A stretch of DNA of 64,000 nucleotides from an uncultured Oscillospiraceae bacterium (GTDB lineage: Bacteria > Bacillota > Clostridia > Oscillospirales > Oscillospiraceae). Shown here one piece after another: positions 15,325 to 22,897 of this stretch. The position numbers and the translations under genes are program-made. The stretch covers positions 1 to 64,000 of the forward strand of contig CANRFC010000002.1 of assembly GCA_947629795.1 (NCBI GenBank). Reading direction: 5' to 3'. Numbering within the stretch: position 1 is the first letter of the stretch; each line of letters begins with the position of its first letter. The notes beneath the pieces are model-generated. The model saw only the letters and a program-made list of their open reading frames with translations, was not told the origin of the DNA and made no database searches.

Positions 15325-16023
15325 TCAGCCCCGCTCCCCCTTGCGGTCCTCATGCGCTCTGTCGTGTCCACGCCTCTCCGGCTTGGGATAACGTGTTTCC
15401 CAGTCCTGGGTGAGCCTTGTCAGCAGCGCCAATAGGGACTCCTTCTCCTCCTCCGTCAGGCACGCGAACATCTCCCGGCGCCGGGACTGATACTGTGCCA
15501 GAGTCTCCTGCGCCTGGGCCGTACCGGCATCGGTCAGCCGGATATCCGCCGTGCGGCGGTCCGCCGCGTTTTCGGTCCGCACGATCAATCCCGCGCCCTC
15601 CAGTTTCCCGAAAAGCTCGCTGGCCGAGCCGGGCTGGATCCTCATCTTTTCGGTCAGCTCCCGCTGTGTCATGGCTCCGCTTTTTGAGAGAAAGATCAGC
15701 GCCCTTTTCTGGCTCTCCCTCTCCTCCTGCAAAAAGCGCAGGATATGCCCCACGTGCCGAAGGCGAAGGGCCAAACGAACGTTGATGTCCGCTTCATCTC
15801 CCATGTCCAAAACGGGATCATGCCCATGTCCGTGATGATGGCGCTCGTGCTCATGTCCATGCTCATGTTCATGTCCATGCTCGTGGCCATGTTCGTGGCC
15901 ATGCTCATGTCCATGGGGCCTTTCCGGCAAAACGCCGGTCCGGGCGTACTCCTCCCCTCTGGGGCAGTGGGGCGCATCCAGGCTGCAGCCTCTTCCGCAG
16001 CCGGGGCAAGTCAGTTCTGCCAT
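15325..16023 (-). CDS. MarR family regulator with Cys4 motif and poly-His metal-binding segment
   Basis: A 232-residue protein in three parts. Residues 6-20 hold four cysteines (CPGCGRGC...C), a likely metal site. Residues 37-68 contain 17 histidines in HEHG-like repeats. Residues 75-205 form a winged-helix MarR domain (SGAMTQRELTEKMRIQPGSA, then the DRRTADIRLTDAG wing). The start has AAAGGAGG upstream. A perfect promoter framed by two operators implies autoregulation. The histidines suggest sensing or buffering of Ni, Zn, Co or Cu. No transporter or other target lies beside it. Confidence 0.88.
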   Translation of the reverse strand: MAELTCPGCGRGCSLDAPHCPRGEEYARTGVLPERPHGHEHGHEHGHEHGHEHEHGHEHERHHHGHGHDPVLDMGDEADINVRLALRLRHVGHILRFLQEERESQKRALIFLSKSGAMTQRELTEKMRIQPGSASELFGKLEGAGLIVRTENAADRRTADIRLTDAGTAQAQETLAQYQSRRREMFACLTEEEKESLLALLTRLTQDWETRYPKPERRGHDRAHEDRKGERG

Positions 16024-16045
16024 TGCAATGTCCTCCTTTAAAATA

Positions 16046-16096
16046 TCAAGGTGCCTTAATTATAACCTGGCGGCTCTCAATTGTCAAGGTGCCTTT
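16046..16096 (-). promoter_or_regulatory. Consensus promoter and paired operators of the MarR gene
   Basis: On the minus strand a perfect TTGACA (16082-16087), 17-bp spacer, TATAAT (16059-16064). Two copies of TCAAGGTGCCTT(T)A lie at 16046-16058 and 16084-16096. Each is a short palindrome (AAGG-TG-CCTT), one overlapping the -35 box and one directly downstream of the -10. This is the expected layout for autorepression. Confidence 0.85.
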
Positions 16097-16159
16097 ATAA
16101 ATATTTTGAAAATGATAAGGAGAAGATCGTTGATTTTCAAAAAGCCGCCTTCTCAATGA

Positions 16160-16331
16160 GCATTTTCGTTAGCATTTCCTCTGGAAAAAGTGTCTTTTTT
16201 GTGTCCAAAATTTCTTTATTTTCTCCAGGATGGGACTTAGTAACTCCCGGCAAAGCCTTGGGAGAGCAAAAAAGCCCCGGAACCATCACAGTTCCGGGGT
16301 TTTTCTTCTGGCGCAGTGGGAGGGATTCGAA
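16160..16331. repeat. Left copy of the 172-bp direct repeat, with tRNA-Ser 3'-end fragment
   Basis: Matches 18217-18391 over 37 identical bases at its left end and about 90 nearly identical bases at its right end, with a diverged middle. It contains a terminator hairpin (CCCCGGAAC/GTTCCGGGG, 16275-16299). It ends with a 23-bp fragment identical to the 3' end of tRNA-Ser (16309-16331). After 16331 the sequence leaves the tRNA, so this is an attachment-site copy and not a tRNA gene. Confidence 0.85.
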
Positions 16332-16493
16332 TTGCAAAGGGCTGATTTCAGCCCGTGTCACTCCATACCGTCAAATGCCGCTATGTCTTGGAAACACAGC
16401 ACTTTTGAGTAAATATCATTTCATCATGTGTCAAAGGGTTTCGGCTGGTCCTATCGTGATAAGGGTCAAATAAGGGTCAACCTAAGGCACACT
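16332..16493. other. Non-coding segment at the left end of the element
   Basis: No supported gene. Two copies of TAAGGGTCAA (16460-16469 and 16471-16480) lie near its inner end and could be recombinase arm sites or chance repeats. Confidence 0.4.
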
Positions 16494-17258
16494 TTACCCT
16501 GAGATCTTGATATGAAACATCCTGCAATAGTCCCGCTGGGCTTCCAGTTCACATTGGCAAATCAATTCCACAAAGGCGGCATCGCTGGGATTCTGCGCTC
16601 GCTGGGCTTGCTGTAGAGCGGTGATATACTCGTGACGCAGGACCGGCGGAATGGACACCACACAGTAGCCCTTGTTCACCAGAACCAAGTTCATCAGCAG
16701 CCTCGCTGTCCGTCCATTGCCATCCTGGAAGGGATGGATATCCACCAGGCGGCGATGGGCATAAGCCGCCAGCTCCACCGGGTGAAGCGTCTCCCTTTTT
16801 TCATTCAGTTCATGGATCAGAGCGGCCATCTGCCGGGGAACCTCTGCCGCTTCAGGCAGCACATACTCGGTCCCGGAAATGAACACCTGCCCCATTCGAT
16901 AACTTCCGGCGTGGCCGAAGTCAACGCCACCATAAAACAGCTCATGGAGCCGCAGGATAGCATCCTCGGTGAAGTGCAGCTCGCCGCCCCGGGCCAGGGC
17001 CAGCATATAATCATACGCCTTGGCGTGGCCGGTGGCTTCATAGCAGTCACGGATGGGCTTTCCACCCACGGTAATACCGTCCTCCAACAGCACCTCGGTT
17101 TCCGAGAGGGTCAGGGAATTGCCCTCTAAGGCGTTGGAGACGTAGGTGTTGCCGATACGAAAGTAATTGTCCATCTCCCGCACTTCATCCGCACTCAAAG
17201 GGTGGTATTCCCGGATCACCTGGGCGTATTGATCAATTTTCTTCAAAAGCTCGTTCAT
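16494..17258 (-). CDS. Fic domain protein with N-terminal inhibitory motif
   Basis: A 254-residue Fic protein, a family that transfers AMP or other phosphate-linked groups onto proteins. The catalytic motif HPFQDGNGRTAR (residues 175-186) is intact. The class II inhibitory motif S-x3-E-G (SNALEG, 41-46) sits N-terminal to it in the same chain, so the protein should be autoinhibited and need no separate antitoxin. The start at 17258 has AGGTG upstream. It is cargo of the tRNA-Ser element. The target is unknown. Confidence 0.9.
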   Translation of the reverse strand: MNELLKKIDQYAQVIREYHPLSADEVREMDNYFRIGNTYVSNALEGNSLTLSETEVLLEDGITVGGKPIRDCYEATGHAKAYDYMLALARGGELHFTEDAILRLHELFYGGVDFGHAGSYRMGQVFISGTEYVLPEAAEVPRQMAALIHELNEKRETLHPVELAAYAHRRLVDIHPFQDGNGRTARLLMNLVLVNKGYCVVSIPPVLRHEYITALQQAQRAQNPSDAAFVELICQCELEAQRDYCRMFHIKISG

Positions 17259-17397
17259 GTGCTGTTCACCTATCAATATTATACTGCCTCCCCTTGATTT
17301 TCGCAACGGAAGCGCAGGAATATCCCCCACGTAAAATGCGTCCCACCGTAGGAGTTATGTTGTCGAAACAGGGTGAACCTTTTCTCTAAATTTCCTC

Positions 17398-17435
17398 TTG
17401 CCAAATTAGCTAAAACAGGGTATAATAGTTTTAGC
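17398..17435 (+). promoter_or_regulatory. Promoter and operator of the toxin-antitoxin pair
   Basis: TTGCCA (17398-17403), 17 bp, TATAAT (17421-17426). An inverted repeat GCTAAAAC/GTTTTAGC (17409-17416 and 17428-17435) brackets the -10 box, as expected for autorepression by a Phd-type antitoxin. Confidence 0.75.
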
Positions 17436-17453
17436 GAAAGGAGCGTGAGTGTA

Positions 17454-17687
17454 ATGACGATGGCAACGGCCACTGAGGTGCAAAACAACTTTGGACGGTT
17501 TCTAAAGGTCGCCCAGGAGGGCGGCGAGGTTGTGATCCTCAAAAACGGCGTGGAAGTAGCGCGTCTGGTCTCCAAGGATAAAACCATGTCCTTCCTCTCT
17601 GACCAACTCGTGGGTGTCTTGTCCGGCGATGTGGATGAAAAGGATGCTCGGGCGGAAAGGATGAAGCGGAATGAGAGTTCTCGTTGA
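17454..17687 (+). CDS. Phd/YefM family antitoxin
   Basis: A 77-residue antitoxin. The N-terminal Phd fold (ATEVQNNFGRFLKVAQEGGE, then VVILKNGVEVARLV) binds DNA; the charged C-terminal tail would neutralise the toxin. The start at 17454 has AAAGGAG ten bases upstream; ATG 17460 is an alternative. Its last 17 bases overlap the PIN gene, coupling antitoxin and toxin translation. Confidence 0.85.
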   Translation: MTMATATEVQNNFGRFLKVAQEGGEVVILKNGVEVARLVSKDKTMSFLSDQLVGVLSGDVDEKDARAERMKRNESSR

Positions 17688-18078
17688 CACCAATGTAATC
17701 TTGGATGTTCTCTGCAATCGCAAGGATTTTGTTATGAATGCCCTACGAGTCTTTCAGTGCTGTGAAGCCCAGCGCATGACGGGGTATATTTCCGCCCTGT
17801 CCATTCCGAACATTGTCTATATCATGCGCAAAGAGCTTGATCCAGAGCGGATCAAAGAGATCCTACACACCTTGACGATGGTTTTCTCCGTTGTGGAGCT
17901 GCGAGAGGGCGATCTGTTGAAAGCGGCCGAGCTGCCCTTTGGCGACTACGAGGACGCTATACAGAGCGTCTGCGCCGCAAGAGTGCGGGCAGACTACATT
18001 GTGACGAGAAATGGGAAAGATTTTGCCAATAGCATCGTCCCGGCTATCGCCCCTATCGATCTATTAGAACGGTTATAA
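17671..18078 (+). CDS. PIN domain ribonuclease toxin (VapC-like)
   Basis: A 135-residue PIN protein. Acidic residues of the metal site are visible at D6 (LVDTNVILDVL), D95 (YEDAIQSVCA) and D118 (TRNGKDF). The second conserved acidic position near residue 45 is replaced (ALSIPNIVYIMRKE), as in a subgroup of PIN proteins paired with Phd-type antitoxins. It is expected to cut RNA when freed from the antitoxin. It is encoded with a 17-base overlap inside the tRNA-Ser element. Confidence 0.85.
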   Translation: MRVLVDTNVILDVLCNRKDFVMNALRVFQCCEAQRMTGYISALSIPNIVYIMRKELDPERIKEILHTLTMVFSVVELREGDLLKAAELPFGDYEDAIQSVCAARVRADYIVTRNGKDFANSIVPAIAPIDLLERL

Positions 18079-18185
18079 GTAGTCTCTCCCGCATCGCTGT
18101 GGCCCACATCCGGGTAGACGAAAACCTCTACCGGTGCGTCACTGTGCTGGACAGGCTGGGGTTACTGGACGGTGGGAGCCACTGA
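18070..18185 (+). pseudogene. Unrecognised 3' coding remnant
   Basis: In a frame different from the PIN gene, an open stretch ends at 18185 with RIAVAHIRVDENLYRCVTVL followed by DRLGLLDGGSH. It has no start or ribosome binding site and looks like the tail of a truncated gene. I do not recognise the family. Confidence 0.3.
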
Positions 18186-18216
18186 TCCGCAAGGGGTTGG
18201 AGTCCCTTTCCTGTTA

Positions 18217-18391
18217 GCATTTTCGTTAGCATTTCCTCTGGAAAAAGTGTCTTCTTTTGAAAGATAAATATCTCAATTTTCTTCAGGCTGGGATCTTAGC
18301 AACTCCCGGCAAAGCCTTGGGAGAGCAAAAAAAGCCCCGGAACCATCACAGTTCCGGGGTTTTTCTTTTGGCGCAGTGGGAGGGATTCGAA
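18217..18391. repeat. Right copy of the direct repeat, next to the intact tRNA-Ser
   Basis: Pairs with 16160-16331. It contains the hairpin CCCCGGAAC/GTTCCGGGG (18335-18359) and ends inside tRNA-Ser. Confidence 0.85.
18327..18360 (-). terminator. Intrinsic terminator of tRNA-Ser
   Basis: On the minus strand the stem CCCCGGAAC/GTTCCGGGG is followed by a run of seven T (complement of 18327-18333), nine bases after the tRNA CCA. A near-identical hairpin sits at 16268-16300. Confidence 0.85.
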
Positions 18392-18459
18392 CCCTCGAGC
18401 CGTTTCAGCGGCTACACGATTTCCAATCGTGCTCGTTATGACCACTTCGATACCACTGC
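18369..18459 (-). tRNA. tRNA-Ser (anticodon GGA)
   Basis: Minus-strand cloverleaf with acceptor stem GCAGTGG/CCACTGC, anticodon stem CACGA/TCGTG with loop TTGGAAA, and a long serine-type variable arm (GCCGCTGAAACGGC). The T arm is GAGGG TTCGAAT CCCTC and the CCA end is encoded at 18369-18371. It serves as an integration site. Confidence 0.95.
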
Positions 18460-18513
18460 AGGTCACAACATCCAGAATATTCTGTTGTCGCTATTCGGTG
18501 AACAGCGAATGTT

Positions 18514-18541
18514 ATTATAACAGATTTTGCAGAATAGTCAA
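18514..18541 (-). promoter_or_regulatory. Promoter of tRNA-Ser
   Basis: On the minus strand TTGACT (18536-18541), 16 bp, TATAAT (18514-18519). Confidence 0.7.
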
Positions 18542-18557
18542 GTCCAAAAAAGCAAAA

Positions 18558-18595
18558 AAAGCCGCAAAAAACGGGACGGGAAAACTCCCGCCCCG
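18558..18595 (-). terminator. Intrinsic terminator of the small YtxH-like gene
   Basis: On the minus strand GGGGCGGGA pairs with TCCCGTCCC (one G-U) and is followed by GTTTTTTG. Confidence 0.75.
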
Positions 18596-18602
18596 CCGGG
18601 CT

Positions 18603-18773
18603 TCAAAAGCCCATGTCCGCACTCAGGTCCTCCATGACCTGTCCCACGGTCTTCATGGCCTTACCGGCTGCCCGCTTCAGGTTGGGCTTCCGTTTGGGCA
18701 TCATAGCCGCCCCCAGGGCGGCGCCGGCCACCATCCCAAGGCCCATTCCCTTGAGAAATCCGTGCTCCTTCAT
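18603..18773 (-). CDS. Small YtxH-like protein
   Basis: A 56-residue protein beginning MKEHGFLKGMGLGMVAGAALGAAMMPKRKP. The glycine/alanine-rich hydrophobic stretch resembles the N-terminal membrane or glycine-zipper segment of YtxH-type proteins, followed by a basic amphipathic tail. The start at 18773 has AGGTGGAAGG upstream. It is a monocistronic unit with its own terminator. Function unknown. Confidence 0.6.
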   Translation of the reverse strand: MKEHGFLKGMGLGMVAGAALGAAMMPKRKPNLKRAAGKAMKTVGQVMEDLSADMGF

Positions 18774-18924
18774 GCCTTCCACCTCTCTTTCCTCCACGGT
18801 CAGTATACCCTGTTTGAAGGCAAAAAGCCTTGCTAAATCCTGCATTTTTCAGTATAATGACCCGTGGATATTTACTCGGGCAAGGCCGCTTCGGCCTTTT
18901 GCCTGCCACATAGGAGAGGACCCC

Positions 18925-20055
18925 ATGACTACCCTTTACATCGTTCGCCACGCCCAGGCCGAGGGCAACCTGTACCGTCGGGCCCAGGGTTGGTATGACG
19001 GCCAGGTCACCGCCACCGGGCTTTTGCAGATCAGGGCCCTGGAGGAGCGGTTCCGGGACCTGTCTCTTGACGCGGTCTATGCCAGCGACCTCCGCCGTAC
19101 CCAAACTACCGCCCAGGCGGCAGCAGGCCCCAGGGGGCTCAGCATCATCATTGACCCGGACCTGAAGGAGATCGGCATGGGGATCTATGAGGACAAGACC
19201 TTCGGAGACCTGGCCTATCACTACCCGGAGGGCTCCAGGCTCTTCTACACCTGCTCCCCCCTGTGGGCCCCGGAAAAGGGAGAATCCTTTCAGCAGGTCC
19301 AGGACCGGATGCTCGCCGCCGTAAAGCGCATCGCTGCCGCCCATCCGGGGCAGACGGCGGCCATCTTCTCCCACGGCACCGCCATCAAGTGCCTTCTCTC
19401 CGGCCTTCGGGGCAAGCACCCCTCCCAGACCCCCGAACTGGGTCACCCGGAGAACACCGCCGTCACCCGCATCGACTTTGACGGGGAAACGCCCCACATC
19501 CGCTATGAGAACGATGCCTCCCACCTGCCGGCGGAGCTACGCTCCGGCCCGCAGCGCTCCTCGCCCCTGGAGGCCCCCGCCCCCCAGGTGTGGTTCGATC
19601 CTCTGGACCCGGAAAAGGGGCAGGAATTCTATCTCCGCGCCTGGCGGGAGAGCTGGGCCGCCGCCCAAGCCGACCCCGCCGCCTTCGAGCCCGCGGACCT
19701 TCTGGCCCAGGGCCGCCGTCAGCACACCCTCCGGCCCCAGGCCGTGGAGCAGGTCTTTTGGATGGACCGGCCCGCCGGCCTTCTGCAATTGGACGTGGAG
19801 CGGGAGCGCTCTGAGGGCCTGGGGTGGGTCTCCCTCTTCTATGTGGAGCCCTCCCTCCGCCGCCAGGGGATCGGGATCCAGCTCCTGGGAGAGGCGGTGA
19901 GCCTCTGCCGGGCCCAGGGCTGGCAGAAGCTTGGCCTGGTCTGTGCCCCGGAAAACGGCCCCGCCCTGGCCTTCTACCGCCGTTACGGCTTCGTGGAGAC
20001 CGGCCGGGCCCCCGGTGCCGGCCGGGAGCTGCTCCGGCTGGAAAAGGAGATTTGA
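18925..20055 (+). CDS. Histidine phosphatase-GNAT acetyltransferase fusion protein
   Basis: A 376-residue two-domain protein. Residues 1-195 are a phosphoglycerate-mutase-like histidine phosphatase: LYIVRHAQAEGN with catalytic His9, the DLRRTQTTAQ segment, and IFSHGTAIKCL for the second His. Residues 215-376 are a GNAT acyltransferase with VSLFYVEPSLRRQGIGIQLL as the acetyl-CoA motif and ENGPALAFYRRYGF. The start at 18925 has AGGAGAGG upstream. A single continuous frame joins both domains. Substrates are unknown; phosphatase and acetyltransferase may act on the same small molecule. Confidence 0.88.
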   Translation: MTTLYIVRHAQAEGNLYRRAQGWYDGQVTATGLLQIRALEERFRDLSLDAVYASDLRRTQTTAQAAAGPRGLSIIIDPDLKEIGMGIYEDKTFGDLAYHYPEGSRLFYTCSPLWAPEKGESFQQVQDRMLAAVKRIAAAHPGQTAAIFSHGTAIKCLLSGLRGKHPSQTPELGHPENTAVTRIDFDGETPHIRYENDASHLPAELRSGPQRSSPLEAPAPQVWFDPLDPEKGQEFYLRAWRESWAAAQADPAAFEPADLLAQGRRQHTLRPQAVEQVFWMDRPAGLLQLDVERERSEGLGWVSLFYVEPSLRRQGIGIQLLGEAVSLCRAQGWQKLGLVCAPENGPALAFYRRYGFVETGRAPGAGRELLRLEKEI

Positions 20056-20113
20056 GGAAACGCAACGTTTTGCAAAATTTCCGGTGAATTTCCGAAATTT
20101 TTGCGTTATCGCC

Positions 20114-20143
20114 AAAAGGAGGGGATTATTCCCCTCCTTTTTG
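20114..20143. terminator. Intrinsic terminator after the fusion gene
   Basis: AAAAGGAGGGG/CCCCTCCTTTT with a short AT-rich loop and a trailing TTTTTG. Confidence 0.88.
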
Positions 20144-20183
20144 TTAAAAAGGGAAAACTTCGCTTTTCCTCGTTTTTTCCTTA

Positions 20184-20212
20184 TTTACGAACCCATTTTT
20201 CCCGTATATAAT
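20184..20212 (+). promoter_or_regulatory. Promoter of the Na/Pi symporter gene
   Basis: A weak -35 TTTACG (20184-20189), 17 bp, and a perfect -10 TATAAT (20207-20212). Confidence 0.55.
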
Positions 20213-20263
20213 TGAGTTGTAACAGTATGTAAGGGAAATTCTGACAAACAAGGAGGCCCGCCT

Positions 20264-22060
20264 GTGGACGCGTCAAATGTGATCTCCATGCTGGGAGCCA
20301 TCGCCCTGTTCCTCTTCGGCATGTCCACCATGACCGACGGCCTGGAAAAGCTCTCCAGCGGCAAGCTGGAGCGCATCCTGGAGAAGCTGACCAACAACAT
20401 CTTCAAAAGCGTCCTGCTGGGCGCCCTGGTCACCGGCCTCATCCAGTCCTCGGCGGCCACCACCGTCATGTGCGTGGGCTTCGTCAACGCCGGCATCATG
20501 AAGCTCAACCAGACCGTGGGCGTCATCATGGGCGCCAACATCGGCACCACCGTCACCGCCCAGATCCTGCGCCTGTCCAGCATCTCCTCAGACAACCCCC
20601 TGATGGCCATGCTCAAGCCCTCCTTCCTGGGCCCCATCCTGGCCCTGGTGGGAGTCATCTTCTACATGTTCATCTCCGGGGGCAAGAAAAAGAGCGCCGG
20701 GCAGATCGTCCTGGGCCTGGGCGTCCTCTTCATCGGCATGAACACCATGACTGCCGCCGTGGCCCCCCTTCAGGACCTGCCCGAGTTCCAGAGCCTCTTC
20801 ACCGCCTTCTCCAACCCCATCCTGGGTGTGGCGGTGGGCGCGGCGGTCACCGCCCTGCTCCAGAGCTCCTCGGCCTCCATGGGCATCCTCCAGGCCCTGT
20901 CCACCACCGGCGTGGTGACCTTCAACACCGCCATCCCCCTCATCATGGGCCAGAACATCGGCACCACGGTGACCGCCCTGCTCTCGGCCATCGGCGCCAG
21001 CAAAAACGCCAAGCGCACCGCCCTCATCCACGTGTTCTTCAACATCATCGGCTCGGTGTTTTTCCTGGTGGTGCTCTACGCCGTCAATGCCGTGGTCTCC
21101 CTCCCCTTCTGGACGGCCACCATGGACATGGGCTCCATCGCCAACCTCCACCTGCTCTTCAACGTGGCCTGCACCGCCCTCCTCCTCCCCTTCCACAACA
21201 AGCTGGTGACCCTGGTGGAGCGGCTGGTCCCCGGCGAGACCCAGCTCCAGGACATCTCGGTGCTGGACGAGCGCTTCCTGGCCACCCCCTCCATCGCCCT
21301 GGAGCGCTCCCACGAGGCGGTGATCCAGATGGGTCTCTACGCCCAGGAGAACTACCGCCTGTCGGTAGAGCTGCTGCGCAAATTCGACCCCAAAAAGCTG
21401 GAGCGGATCAACGAGACCGAGGTGGCCCTGGACCGGATGCAGGACACCCTGGACAACTACCTGGTCAAGCTCACCGACCGGGCCCTCTCCCCCGAGGAGA
21501 GCGCCAAGGTCTCCGAGCTTCTGCAGGCCCTGTCCGACTTCGAGCGCATCGGCGACTACTCGGTGAACGTCAGCGAGTCGGCCACCGCTCTGCACAACAA
21601 GGGCATCGTCTTCTCCCCCATCGCCATGGAGGAGATGACCGTCCTCACCGACGCGGTGGGGGAGGCCCTGGAGAAGGCCCTGGCCTGCTACAAGGAGCGC
21701 TCCTATGACCAGGCTCTCCTGGTAGAGCCCATCGAGGAAGTGGTGGACCTGATGCGGGACGACCTGCGCTCCCGGCACATCGAGCGGCTCAAGTCGGGCT
21801 CCTGCACCATCGAGCTGGGCACCCAGTTCCTGGAGCTGCTCATCAACCTGGAGCGCATCTCCGACCACTGCTCCAACATCGCCATCCACATCCTCCACGA
21901 CACCGCCCCCGCCGACAGCCTGGTCCACCGGGACACCCACGCCTACACCCACGCCCTCCACCACGGCCACGACCCCCAGTTCGAGTCCCAGTTCGCCGCC
22001 GCCAAGGCCCGGTACTACGACCCCCTCATCGCCCTGGAGCCCCCCATCGGCGAGGGCTGA
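20264..22060 (+). CDS. Na+/phosphate symporter with C-terminal PhoU-like domain
   Basis: A 598-residue NptA/YjbB-type transporter. Two inverted repeats carry the paired signatures GLIQSSAATTVM and ALLQSSSASMGI, each followed by MGANIGTTVTA or MGQNIGTTVTA. From about residue 340 on, a helical PhoU-like domain (LSDFERIGDYSVNVSE, LINLERISDHCSNIAIHI) may regulate transport. A GTG start at 20264 has AGGAGG seven bases upstream. It is monocistronic, with promoter and terminator on either side. Confidence 0.92.
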   Translation: MDASNVISMLGAIALFLFGMSTMTDGLEKLSSGKLERILEKLTNNIFKSVLLGALVTGLIQSSAATTVMCVGFVNAGIMKLNQTVGVIMGANIGTTVTAQILRLSSISSDNPLMAMLKPSFLGPILALVGVIFYMFISGGKKKSAGQIVLGLGVLFIGMNTMTAAVAPLQDLPEFQSLFTAFSNPILGVAVGAAVTALLQSSSASMGILQALSTTGVVTFNTAIPLIMGQNIGTTVTALLSAIGASKNAKRTALIHVFFNIIGSVFFLVVLYAVNAVVSLPFWTATMDMGSIANLHLLFNVACTALLLPFHNKLVTLVERLVPGETQLQDISVLDERFLATPSIALERSHEAVIQMGLYAQENYRLSVELLRKFDPKKLERINETEVALDRMQDTLDNYLVKLTDRALSPEESAKVSELLQALSDFERIGDYSVNVSESATALHNKGIVFSPIAMEEMTVLTDAVGEALEKALACYKERSYDQALLVEPIEEVVDLMRDDLRSRHIERLKSGSCTIELGTQFLELLINLERISDHCSNIAIHILHDTAPADSLVHRDTHAYTHALHHGHDPQFESQFAAAKARYYDPLIALEPPIGEG

Positions 22061-22072
22061 GAAAACGAAGCT

Positions 22073-22112
22073 GAAAAAAAGAGGACAATTCCTTTCGGAA
22101 CTGTCCTCTTTT
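22073..22112 (+). terminator. Intrinsic terminator after the symporter gene
   Basis: AAAGAGGACA..TTCC/GGAA..TGTCCTCTTTTC stem-loop. The A-rich left side makes it work on both strands. Confidence 0.85.
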
Positions 22113-22160
22113 CTTTGCGCGCATGCGGATGCGGACATCCGCCCCTGCAAAGGGCTCTGT

Positions 22161-22865
22161 TTAATCCCTGTCCTCCAGGGGCAGAGGGTCGGGGAGCTTG
22201 GGCCCGGCCAGGGTCTCCACGTTCCTGCCCAGCTCCTGCAGCGCCGCGTCCTGCTGCTCCAACTGGCCCGAGATGGAGGTCAGGCTGGTCTCCGCCTTGC
22301 CCAGCTCCTGCGCGGCCTGAGCCAGGGCGGCGTTCAGCTCTCCCTTCAGCCGGGCGTAGGAGCCCCGCAGACCGGCCAGCCAGCTCTCCAGGTCGGCCTT
22401 GGTCTTCTGGGCCTTGGCAGCGGCCTCAGCCTCGATCTCCCGGGCCCGGGAGTGGGCCTCCAGCTCGATGCCGGCAGTGCGGTCCTTCAGGCCCTCATAG
22501 GCCTCGGCGGCGGGACTCATCCGGGTCACCTTGGCCGAGAGCTCCTCCGTCTTGGCGGTGAGCTCGGCCACCTGAGCGGTGAGAGCGGCCGCCTGGGCCT
22601 GGGCTGAGGTGAGCCGGGCCTCCCGGTCGGCCAGCTCGGCGGAGAGCCTACTGTTCTCGCGCTCCAGCTCCGCCCGGCGCGCCTCATCGGCGGCGACGGT
22701 CTCCTTCAGCCGGGCGGCGTCAGCCTGGGCCTCGTCCAGCCGCTTTTTCAGGGCGGCGGTCTTCTCCTCGGTCTCTCTGGTGCTGGCCTCCAGGTAATTC
22801 AGCACATCCTGCTTCTGAAACCCGCCGAAGGCGGCGGTGCGGAATTGCAGCTCCTTGTCGTTCAT
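22161..22865 (-). CDS. DivIVA-like coiled-coil protein
   Basis: A 234-residue protein. Residues 1-30 (LQFRTAAFGGFQKQDVLNYL) match the N-terminal DivIVA/GpsB membrane-targeting segment. Residues 30-215 are almost uninterrupted heptad-type coiled coil rich in Ala, Glu, Lys and Arg. Such proteins mark curved membrane at poles and septa. The start at 22865 has AGGAGGG upstream. The promoter at 22898-22926 is inside the end of the aminopeptidase gene. The exact cell-division or polar role is not readable. Confidence 0.75.
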   Translation of the reverse strand: MNDKELQFRTAAFGGFQKQDVLNYLEASTRETEEKTAALKKRLDEAQADAARLKETVAADEARRAELERENSRLSAELADREARLTSAQAQAAALTAQVAELTAKTEELSAKVTRMSPAAEAYEGLKDRTAGIELEAHSRAREIEAEAAAKAQKTKADLESWLAGLRGSYARLKGELNAALAQAAQELGKAETSLTSISGQLEQQDAALQELGRNVETLAGPKLPDPLPLEDRD

Positions 22866-22897
22866 GGGAGGGTCCCTCCTATCTCTGTATGCTCTCC

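Larger units (their letters stand above)
16309..18391. mobile_element. Small integrated element at the 3' end of tRNA-Ser(GGA)
   Basis: Bounded by identical 23-bp tRNA-end copies at 16309-16331 and 18369-18391, the usual footprint of site-specific integration into a tRNA gene. The cargo is a Fic protein, a Phd/PIN pair and an unrecognised coding remnant. No integrase or excisionase remains, so the element looks immobile, or needs help from elsewhere. Confidence 0.72.

Noticed and set aside
15838..15920. Short regular repeats as a possible CRISPR array
   Set aside because: Repeat units are about 12 bp without spacers and lie in frame within the MarR gene, encoding the His-rich segment.
16309..16331. 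A second serine tRNA
   Set aside because: Only the 3' 23 bases match; no anticodon arm follows, so it is an attachment-site copy.
20588..22150. A 520-codon minus-strand frame opposite the Na/Pi symporter
   Set aside because: Low-complexity composition without motifs; the plus-strand gene carries the QSSA signatures and PhoU domain.
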